DNA of 64,000 nt from NCBI GenBank assembly GCA_937967325.1, contig CALBSQ010000202.1, positions 3,236 to 67,235 on the forward strand, given 5' to 3'. The position numbers and the translations under genes were made by a program. Numbering within the stretch: position 1 is the stretch's first letter; each line of letters opens with the position of its first letter. The stretch comes from an uncultured Chloroflexota bacterium. GTDB taxonomy: Bacteria > Chloroflexota > UBA4733. Below the pieces are notes generated by a model. That model worked only from the letters and a program-made list of their open reading frames with translations. It made no database searches and was not told the DNA's origin. Positions 31,823 through 41,031 of this stretch are shown piece after piece.

Positions 31823-32830
31823 TCAGCCCCACTCCAGCACGACCCCCAGCGCCTGCGTCCGGTCGGCAAGCAAGACGGCGTAGGCGTCAGGAGCCTGCTG
31901 CCAGGCGTAGCGGTGCGTGATGAGCTCCTGGATGTGCGCGTGCCCGCCGGCCAGCAGATCGAGGAACAGCTCGCCGTCGCGATCCCCCGTCCAGGGGTTG
32001 CCTGGCGTCTCAACCCGTGGGTGCGTGCCGTTGTGTGCGCCGATGAGGTGGAGTCCCAGCGTATGCACCTCCTCGTGCATGTCAATCGTCGTCGCGCCGC
32101 GCGGCGAGCCCAGCAGCACCACCCGCCCGTTGCGTCGCGCCAGCTTGACGGCGCCGGGCAGCACGTTGGGATCGCCGGTCGCCTCAATCACGGCGTCGGC
32201 CATGCGCCCGCGCGTCGCCGCCCGCACCGCCTCCACCTGATCCTCCTGCCCGGGCTGGATCCGGACCAGCGGGCCGATTTGGGCTGCCAAGTCGAGCCGC
32301 CGGGCCGAGAGATCCAGTCCGATCAGCGGCAACGCACCGGCGAAGCGTGCCCACTGGGCGGCGAGCTGACCGACCAACCCCATGCCGACGATCGCCAGCG
32401 CTTCGCCAAAGATCATCTGGCTGAGCCGGACGCCGTTCAGCGTGATCTCGGCCATGGTGCGGAACGCCGCGGCTTCGTCGGCAATCCCGGCCGGGATGCG
32501 GCGCAGGCCGCGCGCGTTCAGCACGCTGTGCGTGGCATGGCGGCCGGCGCCGCAGACGTGATCGCCCACCTGCACCGCCTCGACGCCCGGCCCCAGCGCC
32601 ACGACCTCACCGGCCATGCTGTAGCCGGCGGGAAACGGGTAGCGGACGTAGCGGGCCCAGGCCGAGCGCCCGGGCGGGAAGTCGCCGGTCAAGGCGGTGA
32701 GCTCGGTACCGGTGCTGATCACGCTGGCGGTCGTACGCACCAGCACCTGGCCGGGGCCGGGTTCAGCCAGCTCCCATTCTTCGATGGCCACGCGCCGCGG
32801 CTCCGGGAAGACGATCGTCGGTACCTTCAT
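31823..32830 (-). CDS. Zinc-type medium-chain dehydrogenase/reductase
   Basis: 335 residues. The N-terminal GroES-like domain has 'SVISTGTELTALTG' in place of the usual C-G-x-D zinc site and lacks the structural-zinc cysteine lobe; the Rossmann domain has 'LAIVGMGLVGQLAAQWARF'. This pattern matches the MDR subgroup that includes bacteriochlorophyllide-type and sugar-oxidising dehydrogenases. Substrate is unknown. ATG start 32830. Divergent from the VOC gene across about 75 bases. Confidence 0.82.
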   Translation of the reverse strand: MKVPTIVFPEPRRVAIEEWELAEPGPGQVLVRTTASVISTGTELTALTGDFPPGRSAWARYVRYPFPAGYSMAGEVVALGPGVEAVQVGDHVCGAGRHATHSVLNARGLRRIPAGIADEAAAFRTMAEITLNGVRLSQMIFGEALAIVGMGLVGQLAAQWARFAGALPLIGLDLSARRLDLAAQIGPLVRIQPGQEDQVEAVRAATRGRMADAVIEATGDPNVLPGAVKLARRNGRVVLLGSPRGATTIDMHEEVHTLGLHLIGAHNGTHPRVETPGNPWTGDRDGELFLDLLAGGHAHIQELITHRYAWQQAPDAYAVLLADRTQALGVVLEWG

Positions 32831-32904
32831 GCCTCTCCCCTCTCCTAATCAGATACTACACTGGTGTCTGGCACGGCACGTGCCCTAGCGGGAGGAGTAC
32901 CGCA

Positions 32905-33306
32905 ATGCGCATCGAAACACGTGGCTACGATCACGTCAACCTCTATTGCCGGGATATCGAGCGCGCCGTCCGCTTCTACACGGATATCCTAAACCTTCCC
33001 CTATGCCGGTGTGACCGCGACGCCGCGGGGAAGATCACCTTCGTCTCCGTGCAGGCCGGCCCGGCGATCGTGGACTTGATGCCCGGCGCCGTCGACGCTC
33101 TGCCGGCGGCGGAGCGTGCTGGAATGAGCCACGTCGCCCTGGAAATCGCCCCCTGCGACGCGGACGCCCTGGCCGCCTGGCTTCGGGAGCAGGGGGTGGA
33201 CGTCTACGAAGGGCCGGTGCGGCGCCAGGGCGCCAAAGGTATGGGCATCGCCGTCTATTTGCACGACAGCGAAGGCCACGGCGTCGAGCTGAAACAGTAC
33301 CCCTGA
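32905..33306 (+). CDS. VOC-family (glyoxalase/dioxygenase fold) protein
   Basis: 133 residues with a single vicinal-oxygen-chelate domain of two beta-alpha-beta-beta-beta repeats: 'GYDHVNLYCRDIERAVRFYTDIL' with H10 as first metal ligand, 'SHVALEI' opening the second repeat, and 'DSEGHGVELKQYP' with the distal glutamate. It could be a lyase, an isomerase or a resistance protein. ATG follows GGGAGGAG. Convergent with the E2 gene. Confidence 0.85.
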   Translation: MRIETRGYDHVNLYCRDIERAVRFYTDILNLPLCRCDRDAAGKITFVSVQAGPAIVDLMPGAVDALPAAERAGMSHVALEIAPCDADALAAWLREQGVDVYEGPVRRQGAKGMGIAVYLHDSEGHGVELKQYP

Positions 33307-33384
33307 GGATGCACTAACTGGCGCGTCCGGCAAGTTCCGGGGGCCAGACGCCACCGGACATCCCCAGGACACACTGGCTACATA

Positions 33385-34632
33385 CTAACGGATCATCCAC
33401 AGTACCGGCTGGACCACAAACTCGACCACGCGCTGCAGGAAGCGGGCGGCAGTCGCGCCGTCGACAACGCGGTGGTCGAAGGTTAGGCTGAGCGCCATCA
33501 TCTTGCGCACGGCCACCGCCTCGGTCGCCTCGTCGACCACGACCGGCCGGCTTGCGATCCGACCCATCCCCAGAATCGCGCACTCCGGCAGGTTGATGAT
33601 CGGCGTGAACGCGTCGATGCCGTACATGCCCAGGTTGGAGATGGTGAAGGTGCTGCCCCGCAAATCGTCGGCGGCGACGGCGCCGGCACGCGCCTGCTCG
33701 ATCAGCCGCGCCGACTCGACCGCGATCTGCTGTACGGACTTGCCCGGCACCTCGCGGATCACCGGCACGAGCAGCGCACGCTCCGTTTCGACGGCGATGC
33801 CCATGTGAACCGAAGGATGTCGAACAATCTGGTCGCCGTCCAGCGAGGCATTCAGCTCGGGATGCTCAAGCAGCGCCAGTGCTGTTAGCCGCGTGAGCAG
33901 GTCGTGGTAGGCGGGCACAGTGCCGCCGGTCTTGGCCAGCGCCGTTTTCATCTGTGTGCGCAGACGGACTAACTCCGTCGCGTCGGCATCAGTCGTGAGC
34001 GTCACCGCCGCGACGGTGCGCGCACTGTCGACCATACGCTGGCCAATCAACCGCCGCACCGGAGTCACCGGCGTCTTTTCCGAGTCTGCGCTGCGCTGCG
34101 CCGTTTCCGCGGCCGCTCGCACGTCCCGCTCCACGATGCGCCCCGTCCGTCCGCTTCCCCGCACCTTTGACCATTCAACACCGAGCTCCGCGGCAACTCG
34201 ACAGGCCCGCGGACTCGCCGCCGGAGCTGTGCTCACGGGGACTTGCCCTCCGGGGACGTTGCCCACGGACGTCACGAGCTCGCCCGACATGACCGTTGCG
34301 TCGTGTTCCAGTGCCTGCGCACTGCTCCCACCCACGTCTCCACCCATGGCGGCGGATATCGCGGCCTGCTCGAACGATGCAGCCTCATCCGGCCGTACCA
34401 CATAGGCCAGAACGGCGCCGATGGGTACGTCCTCACCGATCCCGGGCGTGTCAGCCGGAATGCGCAGCACGCCGCTCTCCAACGCTTCGACATCGGTGAG
34501 CGCCTTGTCGGTCTCTACCGTAAAGATCGCTTCGCCAGTCTGCACCACGTCGCCGTCATGTTTCAGCCACTCGACGACGTGGCCTTGCTCCATATTCCAG
34601 CCCAGCTTGGGCATGACGACTTCGACGGCCAT
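33385..34632 (-). CDS. Dihydrolipoamide acyltransferase (E2) of a 2-oxoacid/acetoin dehydrogenase complex
   Basis: 415 residues. Domains in order: lipoyl domain (about 1-80, lipoyl lysine K43 in 'VETDKALTDVE'), Ala/Gly/Ser-rich linker, peripheral subunit-binding domain (about 138-175, 'ACRVAAELGVEWSKVRGSG'), and the catalytic acyltransferase domain (about 190-415) with H387-x-x-x-D391 in 'FDHRVVDG'. E2 passes the acyl group from lipoate to CoA and forms the core of the complex. It is the last gene after E1 alpha and E1 beta, 57 bases downstream. No E3 gene is present. Confidence 0.93.
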   Translation of the reverse strand: MAVEVVMPKLGWNMEQGHVVEWLKHDGDVVQTGEAIFTVETDKALTDVEALESGVLRIPADTPGIGEDVPIGAVLAYVVRPDEAASFEQAAISAAMGGDVGGSSAQALEHDATVMSGELVTSVGNVPGGQVPVSTAPAASPRACRVAAELGVEWSKVRGSGRTGRIVERDVRAAAETAQRSADSEKTPVTPVRRLIGQRMVDSARTVAAVTLTTDADATELVRLRTQMKTALAKTGGTVPAYHDLLTRLTALALLEHPELNASLDGDQIVRHPSVHMGIAVETERALLVPVIREVPGKSVQQIAVESARLIEQARAGAVAADDLRGSTFTISNLGMYGIDAFTPIINLPECAILGMGRIASRPVVVDEATEAVAVRKMMALSLTFDHRVVDGATAARFLQRVVEFVVQPVLWMIR

Positions 34633-34689
34633 TGCGTCCTCTCTCCCCCTGCCGGGGAACGCAGTTCACGGGTGCGAGCGCGGGGGCGG

Positions 34690-35667
34690 CTACTCCGCCA
34701 GCAGGTCACGAATGGCTTGCTCGATCGCGCGAACGTTGGGGACGATAGCCGCCTCCAACGGCGCGCTATAGGGAGCGGGGACGTGCGCGCCGTTGAGGCG
34801 GTGAACGGGAGCGTCGAGGTCGTCAAATGCGCGCACCATCACCTGGGCGGCGATCTCGGCGCCGATGGCGCAAGGAGCGAAGGTCTCGTCCGCTACCAGC
34901 AGCCGGCCCGTCTTGTGGACCGAGCGCAGGATGGTGTCGATATCCAGCGGGGCCAGGGTCCGCGGGTCGATCACCTCTACCTGGACTCCCTCGCCGGCCA
35001 GCGTGTTCGCCGCCTCCAGCGCCTTCGGCAGCATGGAGGAGATAGCGACGAGGCTTATGTCCTTCCCCTCGCGGGCGATAGCCGCCTGTCCGAACGGGAT
35101 CAGGTACTCCTCCTCCGGCACCGCGCCTTTGCTGCCCAGCAGCGAGCGATGCTCCAGGAAGATAACCGGGTCGTCGCAGCGGATCGACGTCTTCAGCAGC
35201 CCTTTGGCATCGCGCGGCGTCGCCGGCACGACCACGCGGAAGCCGGGCAGGTGCGTGAAGAGCGGATAGTAGCTGCCGGAGTGGTGCGTCGCCGCCGAGT
35301 TGCCGAGGCCCATGCAGGCCCGCAGCACGATGGGCATCTTCAGCCGGCCGTCGCTCATGTACTGGATCTTGGCGGTCTGGTTGATCAGCTCACCGAGAGC
35401 GTCGAGGGCGAAGTCGATGAACATGTAGTCGACGACCGGTCGCGTGCCGGTCATCGCGGCGCCCGTACACAAGCCGGTGAAGCCGCGCTCGGAGATGGGC
35501 GTGTCGCGCAGCCGCTCGGGTCCGTACAGATCGAACAGCCCGACGGTGGTGTTGAAGTTGCCGCCGCGGGTGCCTACCCCTTCCCCCACCACGAACACAG
35601 TCGAGTCACGCGCCATCTCCTCAGCGAGCCCCTCCCGCGCCGCCGCCGTATAGGTGAGCTCACGCAC
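34690..35667 (-). CDS. 2-oxoacid/acetoin dehydrogenase E1 beta subunit
   Basis: 325 residues of transketolase-like TPP enzyme beta subunit. Typical segments: 'VVGEGVGTRGGNFNTTVGL', 'RDTPISERGFTGLCTGAAMTG', 'DYMFIDFALDALGELINQTAK' and the C-terminal domain 'VEVIDPRTLAPLDIDTIL'. The GTG start at 35667 follows GGAGGGAG and overlaps the E1 alpha stop by eight bases. Together with E1 alpha it decarboxylates the 2-oxoacid (or cleaves acetoin) and reductively acylates lipoyl-E2. Confidence 0.93.
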   Translation of the reverse strand: MRELTYTAAAREGLAEEMARDSTVFVVGEGVGTRGGNFNTTVGLFDLYGPERLRDTPISERGFTGLCTGAAMTGTRPVVDYMFIDFALDALGELINQTAKIQYMSDGRLKMPIVLRACMGLGNSAATHHSGSYYPLFTHLPGFRVVVPATPRDAKGLLKTSIRCDDPVIFLEHRSLLGSKGAVPEEEYLIPFGQAAIAREGKDISLVAISSMLPKALEAANTLAGEGVQVEVIDPRTLAPLDIDTILRSVHKTGRLLVADETFAPCAIGAEIAAQVMVRAFDDLDAPVHRLNGAHVPAPYSAPLEAAIVPNVRAIEQAIRDLLAE

Positions 35668-36679
35668 GGGTCGCTCCCTCCGGCACACTGAAGAGGTGAT
35701 CGGTCGCCGTCGCCGCGTCCGGCCACGGACTGGCCTGGGCGAACTCGTAGGCGTCGGCCACGACCGCCGCTACGGACGACTCGATGGCCGCGAAGTCGCC
35801 CTCGCCGGCGATCCCCGCGGCCAGCATGCGCTCCTGGAGCAGCTTGATCGGGCAGCGCTCCTTCCAGGCGGCGACTTCCTCGCGCGTGCGGTAGCCATCG
35901 TCGCGCATGCCCTCGGAATGGGCGCGGGTGCGATAGGTCTTGCACTCGAGCAAGGTCGGACCGCCGCCGGAGCGCGCCCGCCGCACGGCCTCGCCGGCCG
36001 CCTCATACACAGCGACCACGTCGTTCCCATCTACTTCGACGCCGGGCAGGCCATAGGCAGGGCCACGCGACGCCACGCTGGCGTTGCGCGTCACCGTCGC
36101 AAAGGGGACTTCGGTCGCGAACTGGTTGTTCTCGCACACGAACAGCACCGGCAGCTCCCAGGCCGCCGCCATGTTCATGCCCTCGTGGAAGGCGCCATTG
36201 TTGACGGCGCCGTCGCCGAAGAAGGCAACGCTCACGCGATCGGTACGCAGCAGGTGGAAGCTATAGCCGGCGCCGGCCGCCATAAGGATGCTCGGCCCGA
36301 CGATGCCGCTCGTGCCGAGCATCCCCAACTCCGGAGCAAACAGGTGCATACTCCCACCGCGGCCATGCGAGCAGCCGGTGATCTTGCCGAACAGCTCAGC
36401 TATGAGCTCGCGCGGCGGCACCCCCTTCGCCAGCGCGTGGCCGTGACCGCGGTGCGTGCTGTAGACGGTATCATCCGTCCGCAGACGCGCGCAGACGCCC
36501 GTCGCGATAGCCTCTTGCCCGACATAGGTGTGGCAGGCGCCGGGGATGAGCCCTTGCTGATAGGCGCGGGCCAACTGCTCCTCGCAACGCCGGATCTCCA
36601 GCATCTGCCGGTAGAAGGCGAGGAGCTCGTCCTTGCTGTGCCGTCTGGCAGACTCTGTTTCAGCGGTTTGGGGCGTCAT
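35660..36679 (-). CDS. 2-oxoacid/acetoin dehydrogenase E1 alpha subunit
   Basis: 339 residues from ATG 36679. Thiamine pyrophosphate motif GDGAVNNGAFHEGMNMA...ENN lies near 165-195, preceded by 'HGRGGSMHLFAPELGMLGTS', the pattern of PdhA/AcoA proteins. 'SAHSEGMRDDGYR'-like 'TRAHSEGMRDDGYRT' is the phosphorylation-loop region that contacts the lipoyl arm. Whether the complex acts on pyruvate, acetoin or a branched oxoacid cannot be settled; the short length and the company of an SDR favour an acetoin-type complex. Confidence 0.93.
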   Translation of the reverse strand: MTPQTAETESARRHSKDELLAFYRQMLEIRRCEEQLARAYQQGLIPGACHTYVGQEAIATGVCARLRTDDTVYSTHRGHGHALAKGVPPRELIAELFGKITGCSHGRGGSMHLFAPELGMLGTSGIVGPSILMAAGAGYSFHLLRTDRVSVAFFGDGAVNNGAFHEGMNMAAAWELPVLFVCENNQFATEVPFATVTRNASVASRGPAYGLPGVEVDGNDVVAVYEAAGEAVRRARSGGGPTLLECKTYRTRAHSEGMRDDGYRTREEVAAWKERCPIKLLQERMLAAGIAGEGDFAAIESSVAAVVADAYEFAQASPWPDAATATDHLFSVPEGATRA

Positions 36680-36776
36680 GGTTGGGGGGTAATCCTCTCT
36701 CCACCGAGGGTACCGGCTGGTGGTGGCAGAACAGGGATGGGCGCCGCTCACGACTCCAGCAACACCTTCCAGCGGT

Positions 36777-37814
36777 TCAGATCGCGGACTGCTTCCGGCC
36801 GGGATCGATCCCGCGCAGCAGGTCGCGCACGAGGGTCAGGCGAGGCACGGCCAGCCCGGCCCGCTCGGCTCTTGCTACCACGTCGGCGAAGACCTCCTCC
36901 ACCTCCATGGGGCGGCCGGCCAGCAGATCCTGGGTCATGGAAGGCAAACTTTCCAGACCGGTGGGCCTGGCCGGCGCCGCGCGGGCGCGCTGCGCCACCT
37001 CCGCCAGCGTTTCCGCTTCGGGCCGTTCCAGATACGTCCGGATGGGAAAGCCGGCATAATCGCCCAGCGCCACACCTTCCGCCGCGGCGATGGCGGCGGT
37101 CTCCCGCACCAGAGCGAGGTAGGCGCGCATGAGGTCCACGTTGCGCATCGGCCCGGGCGCGCTGCCACGGGTCAGTACCGACACGCCGAAGACGCCGGTA
37201 GCGTTGCAGGCCTTGGACCAGATGACGCTACGGATGTCGTCCACCGCGTCGGTCGGGATGCCGGCCTGCTGAAGCAGCGCAACCGCCTGCTCCACACGAG
37301 CCGACCGATCACCGGACAGCTCGCCAAGATAGGACGCGCCCAGGCTGGTCACCAGGACCTGGCCATCGGGCTCCCGCTGAGCGCCTACGATGGACGCCGC
37401 CCCCACGACCCGCTCGCTGCCGAAGGCCTCCGCGAGCATGTCGTCTTTGATCACGCCGTTCTGCACGCCCGCCACCCAGGAAGCGGCATCGCCGGCGCGC
37501 GGCCAGACTCCCCGCACCCCAGCAATAGCCGCGGCAAGCTGGTGGCCTTTGGTGGCGAAGATGAGGCCACAGCGTTCCGGCAGCGCGGAAGGGGTCGCGG
37601 TCACGCCGACCGCCCCCGCGGGCGCGTTTGTGGAGCTGGCCGGCACATCCCGGTTGTCCACGCCGTGCAGCCGGATGCGGCCGGCGCCGAGCAGCCGGTC
37701 CGCCGTCGCCGGAGTCGCCAGCAGTGTGACCTGCTGACCGCTGGCGGCGAGCAGCGCGGCGACGGTCTGGCCCAGCGAGCCGGCGCCGACGATAGCAAGT
37801 GTGGTCGAGTCCAT
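36777..37814 (-). CDS. Ketopantoate reductase family protein
   Basis: 345 residues. N-terminal Rossmann motif 'LAIVGAGSLGQTVAALL', a mid-region lysine in 'VIWSKACNATGVF' (position of the catalytic lysine) and an ApbA C-terminal domain. True PanE makes pantoate from ketopantoate for CoA; family members in catabolic operons often reduce other 2-oxoacids. Its ATG overlaps the SDR stop by one base, and the E1 alpha gene follows after 97 bases, so the operon suggests a role in 2-oxoacid metabolism and not vitamin synthesis. ATG start 37814. Confidence 0.85.
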   Translation of the reverse strand: MDSTTLAIVGAGSLGQTVAALLAASGQQVTLLATPATADRLLGAGRIRLHGVDNRDVPASSTNAPAGAVGVTATPSALPERCGLIFATKGHQLAAAIAGVRGVWPRAGDAASWVAGVQNGVIKDDMLAEAFGSERVVGAASIVGAQREPDGQVLVTSLGASYLGELSGDRSARVEQAVALLQQAGIPTDAVDDIRSVIWSKACNATGVFGVSVLTRGSAPGPMRNVDLMRAYLALVRETAAIAAAEGVALGDYAGFPIRTYLERPEAETLAEVAQRARAAPARPTGLESLPSMTQDLLAGRPMEVEEVFADVVARAERAGLAVPRLTLVRDLLRGIDPGRKQSAI

Positions 37815-38641
37815 CAGTCGTCGCTCGGCCAGACACGGCTGCCGCCGGCGTTGAGGGCCAGATTGCCGCCGTCGACCGGCAACAGGTGTCCGGTGATGAA
37901 GCTAGCGGCATCTGACGCCAGAAAAACCGCCGCCTTGGCCACGTCGTCCGGCTCCCCGATCCGTCCAAGCGGAATGCCGGTCAGCAGCCGGTCACGCAGG
38001 CGGTCGGCATTGAGCCGAGGGTCGGCGAACATGTGCCGCAGCGCCGGCGTCATGATCTGGGCGGGCAGGATGGCGTTGACTCGGATCCCGTGCGGCGACC
38101 ACTCGATCGCCAGCTCGCGCGTGAACTGGTTGATGCCGGCCTTGGTGACGCTGTAGACGAAGTTGCCCCGCCCCAGCCCCGAGGCGCCGGCGATGGAGCT
38201 GACGTTGATGATGCCGCCGCCGGCGCCCTGCCGGATCATTCGCCGACCCGCTTCGCGGCTGCACAGGAACGTCCCGTCGAGGTTGACGGCGATGACCTTG
38301 CGCCAGTCGTCCAGCGAGAGCTGCTCCGGCCGCGAGCGATGGCCGATCCCGACGTTATTGACCAGGATGTCGATGCGGTCGAAAATCTGGTCGAAGGCGG
38401 CGAAGGAGGCGGCGATCTCCTCCGGCTGACCGGTGTCGCAGCGGCAGGCTACCGCGCGCCGCCCCAGCGCCTCCACCTCTCGGGCCGTCTGCCGGGCGCC
38501 CGGCTCATCGATATCGCTCACGAACACATCCGCCCCCGAGCGCGCCAGTCCCAACGCGATAGCGTGACCGTTGCCGCCGTTGGCCCCGGCGCCGGTCACC
38601 ATGGCCACCCGACCGGTGAGATCGAACCACGTCACGCTCAA
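37814..38641 (-). CDS. Short-chain dehydrogenase/reductase (classical SDR)
   Basis: 275 residues from TTG 38641 (GTG 38635 also possible). NAD(P)-binding TGAGANGGNG replaces the usual TGxxxGIG at about 17-26, NNVG follows at about 90, the catalytic triad is in 'INVSSIAG' and 'YSVTK', and 'PVDGGN' closes the fold. First gene of the five-gene minus-strand operon SDR, ketopantoate reductase-like, E1 alpha, E1 beta, E2. Could interconvert a diol/ketol or hydroxyacid feeding the dehydrogenase complex. Confidence 0.9.
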   Translation of the reverse strand: MSVTWFDLTGRVAMVTGAGANGGNGHAIALGLARSGADVFVSDIDEPGARQTAREVEALGRRAVACRCDTGQPEEIAASFAAFDQIFDRIDILVNNVGIGHRSRPEQLSLDDWRKVIAVNLDGTFLCSREAGRRMIRQGAGGGIINVSSIAGASGLGRGNFVYSVTKAGINQFTRELAIEWSPHGIRVNAILPAQIMTPALRHMFADPRLNADRLRDRLLTGIPLGRIGEPDDVAKAAVFLASDAASFITGHLLPVDGGNLALNAGGSRVWPSDD

Positions 38642-38755
38642 CGACCCGCCCCTAATCCGGTTGGTAGCGCACGATGGTACACCCTCGCGATATTGCCATC
38701 ACCGTCCACGCCTGATAGAGTCGGCCGCGAAAGTCCGGAAAGGATACAACACAAC

Positions 38756-39589
38756 GTGCAACTCGCGGAGCAGCAGGTCGGCGTTTTCAAGACCTTTGGC
38801 TTTCTGAGGTTTCCCAGCCTGTTCAGCGGCGAAATCGGCCGTATTACTGACGCCTTTGAGGCTGTTTGGGCGGGCCGCGGCGGCGGACACGCCGGCAAGC
38901 CGCACGACGGCAAAGCCCGCTCGGCTATCGTGCCCTTCATCGACCAGCACGAGCGGCTGTGCGCCTTGCTGGACGACCCGCGTATCACAGGCATTGCCGG
39001 CGCGCTCCTGGGCGACGACTTCAACTACAACAGCAGCGACGGAAACTACTACGTCGGCGATACTCCCTGGCACTCCGACGGCTGGCGCACCAACGGCTAC
39101 GTCCACATCAAGATGGCCTTCTATCTCGACCCCGTGGGCCGCGACAGCGGCTGTCTCCGCGTGATCCCCGGCAGTTGCCAACCCGGCGACGTCTTCTCCG
39201 ACCGCGTCCAGAAGCAGATCCGGCAAGTGCAAGAGCTCTGGGGGATGCTGGGGCAGGATGTCCCCGCCATCCCGCTGGAAACGCAGCCCGGCGACCTCAT
39301 CCTCTTCAACCACAATCTGAAGCACGCCTCTTTCGGCGGCGGCAATCGCCGGCGCATGTTCACCATCAACCTCAGCCAGCGCTACAGGGAGGAAGACCTG
39401 GCCGAGCTCCGGCAGACCATCGGCGGCCTCTCCCGCTTCTGGATCGACCGCGTCTACAGCGACACCATGGTCCGCACCGCCAGTCCGGCACGGATGCGTC
39501 ACCTGGAGCAGGTGATGGCCAACGACGGCCACCTGGCCGAGCTCTCCCGCCAGGCCCGCGAGCGCATGGCCGAGCCGTCGCGAGGGTGA
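38756..39589 (+). CDS. Phytanoyl-CoA dioxygenase-like Fe(II)/2-oxoglutarate oxygenase (second copy)
   Basis: 277 residues from GTG 38756, after GGAAAGG. Iron ligands H106 and D108 in 'DTPWHSDGW', the core 'SGCLRVIPGSC' and 'QPGDLILFNHNLKHASFGGGNRRRMF', giving the distal histidine and the 2-oxoglutarate arginine. This copy is only distantly similar to the one at 13083. Divergent from the SDR/dehydrogenase operon across about 115 bases. Substrate unknown. Confidence 0.9.
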   Translation: MQLAEQQVGVFKTFGFLRFPSLFSGEIGRITDAFEAVWAGRGGGHAGKPHDGKARSAIVPFIDQHERLCALLDDPRITGIAGALLGDDFNYNSSDGNYYVGDTPWHSDGWRTNGYVHIKMAFYLDPVGRDSGCLRVIPGSCQPGDVFSDRVQKQIRQVQELWGMLGQDVPAIPLETQPGDLILFNHNLKHASFGGGNRRRMFTINLSQRYREEDLAELRQTIGGLSRFWIDRVYSDTMVRTASPARMRHLEQVMANDGHLAELSRQARERMAEPSRG

Positions 39590-39709
39590 GGCAACCACTT
39601 GTCCGTACTCCACGTGTTACCCTCTATTCGGTGGAGAGAACGGCGCGAGGAGCGACGGAAGTTTGGCATCGTGTCGTACCTGGTCCAGCACTGCACAGGG
39701 AGGGCTGCC

Positions 39710-40363
39710 ATGGCGACGCTAGTCGGGCGCCGGCTGACCTATGCCGAGCTCTGTGAACTACCGGACGACGGGGTCCTCTGGGAGCTTCTGGACGGTGTCC
39801 CGGTGACCCGCGCATCACCCACGCGACGGCACCAGCGACTCGTCGGCGAGATGTACGCCCGACTGCGCCCGGCGCAGGACGCCGGCCTGGGCGAACTCGT
39901 CCTCGGGCCATTCGACGTAGTGCTCGACGAACACAACGCGACTCTGCCGGACCTCATCTTCATCCGAGCGGAACACGCCCACTTCGTCGCCGACACCGGC
40001 TGCTTCGGCCCGCCCGACCTCGTCGTGGAGGTGCTGTCACCGAGCTCCATCGAGCGCGATCTCGAAGACAAGCGGGGCACGTACGAACGCTTCGAGGTCG
40101 CTGGCTACTGGGTGCTCGACCTGGCAGGTGAGCAGATTCGCCGCTTTCATCTGGACCATGGGCGCTATGTCGAGCAGCCCACCTTGGGCCGGGACGACGT
40201 ACTCACGAGTCCACTCTTTCCGGCGCTCCAGATTCCGGTGCGCGAACTTTTCGCATCGATCAGCCGGAATTCCGGAGCTGGCCAAGCACCGACAGCGGAA
40301 GTCGAGCGCGTGAAGGCCCTCGAGGAGCAGCACCGACGCCGCCCGCGGCGCGACCGCCGCTAA
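39710..40363 (+). CDS. Uma2 family (DUF820) endonuclease-fold protein
   Basis: 217 residues. PD-(D/E)XK-type core: 'WELLDGVPVTRASPTRRHQ', 'LPDLIFIRAEH', 'PPDLVVEVLSPSSIERDLEDK', where the D, E and K align with the nuclease site. Uma2 proteins are abundant in Chloroflexota and cyanobacteria; their role is unsettled. ATG 39710 follows CAGGGAGGG. The C-terminus ends in a basic helix (VKALEEQHRRRPRR) shorter than in many relatives. A decayed and an intact relative occur at 42662-43902. Confidence 0.88.
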   Translation: MATLVGRRLTYAELCELPDDGVLWELLDGVPVTRASPTRRHQRLVGEMYARLRPAQDAGLGELVLGPFDVVLDEHNATLPDLIFIRAEHAHFVADTGCFGPPDLVVEVLSPSSIERDLEDKRGTYERFEVAGYWVLDLAGEQIRRFHLDHGRYVEQPTLGRDDVLTSPLFPALQIPVRELFASISRNSGAGQAPTAEVERVKALEEQHRRRPRRDRR

Positions 40364-40437
40364 CGTCGCCAATCCCAGTCGGCCCGTTCCCCTGTGACGG
40401 CAGTCACAACTCCGACGATTTCACCCTTCGTCCGCCC

Positions 40438-40466
40438 TTGACATTGTCGGTATTCGTACCTATACT
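40438..40466 (+). promoter_or_regulatory. Near-consensus sigma-70 promoter of the Rrf2 cassette
   Basis: TTGACA at 40438-40443 and TATACT at 40461-40466 with a 17-base spacer, ending 33 bases before the Rrf2 start. The -10 lies within an imperfect palindrome (GTACC-TATACTA-GTTAC), a plausible operator for autoregulation by the Rrf2 protein. Confidence 0.8.
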
Positions 40467-40499
40467 AGTTACAGATCAAGACGGACCGAAACGCAGGCG

Positions 40500-40937
40500 A
40501 TGCAGACCAATACGCAGTTCGCGCTGGCGATCCACATCCTGACCCTCCTGGCGCAGGCGGAGAGGGAGCCGGCGACTTCGGAGTTCGTGGCCGGCAGCGT
40601 CAACACCAACCCCGCCTTCATCCGGCGCATCCTGGGACTGCTGCAGCGGTCTGGGCTCGTGGCCTCTCAGTCGGGTGTCGGCGGCGGCTGGCGACTGCGA
40701 CGTGCGGCCGGCGCCATCACACTGCTCGAGGTCTTTCGGGCGGTAGAGTCAGGCAATTTGCTTGCCTTGCACCGCCGGCCGCCCAACCCGCGCTGCCCTA
40801 TCGGCCGGAACATCGGGCGCGCCTTGCGGGTGTCGTTTGGCGAGGCCGAGAGCGCTTTCGAGCGGGCACTGGCCAATCAAACGGTCGACCAGGTGCTGCG
40901 AACTGCCCTGGCCGACCAGCACGAGGAGGCGAGCTGA
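40500..40937 (+). CDS. Rrf2-family transcription regulator (YwnA-like)
   Basis: 145 residues. Winged-helix N-terminus ('FALAIHILTLLAQ', 'FVAGSVNTNPAFIRRILGLLQRSGLV', 'GVGGGWRLRRAAG') as in Rrf2. Only one cysteine (in 'NPRCPIG') occurs, so it lacks the three-cysteine Fe-S site of IscR/NsrR and matches the YwnA/CymR-like class. ATG 40500 lies 34 bases after a strong promoter with a palindrome over the -10. The next gene is a YwnB-like NAD(P)-binding protein, the same pairing as ywnA-ywnB in Bacillus. Likely a repressor of the cassette; signal unknown. Confidence 0.88.
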   Translation: MQTNTQFALAIHILTLLAQAEREPATSEFVAGSVNTNPAFIRRILGLLQRSGLVASQSGVGGGWRLRRAAGAITLLEVFRAVESGNLLALHRRPPNPRCPIGRNIGRALRVSFGEAESAFERALANQTVDQVLRTALADQHEEAS

Positions 40938-41031
40938 TCCTAGCGTGCTTTGTTGCCCCAATTCGTAACCACGTTGGCTACGAAAGAGCGGAGAATCGCC
41001 GTACTGGAAGGACGGCAGGAAGGGGCACTTT

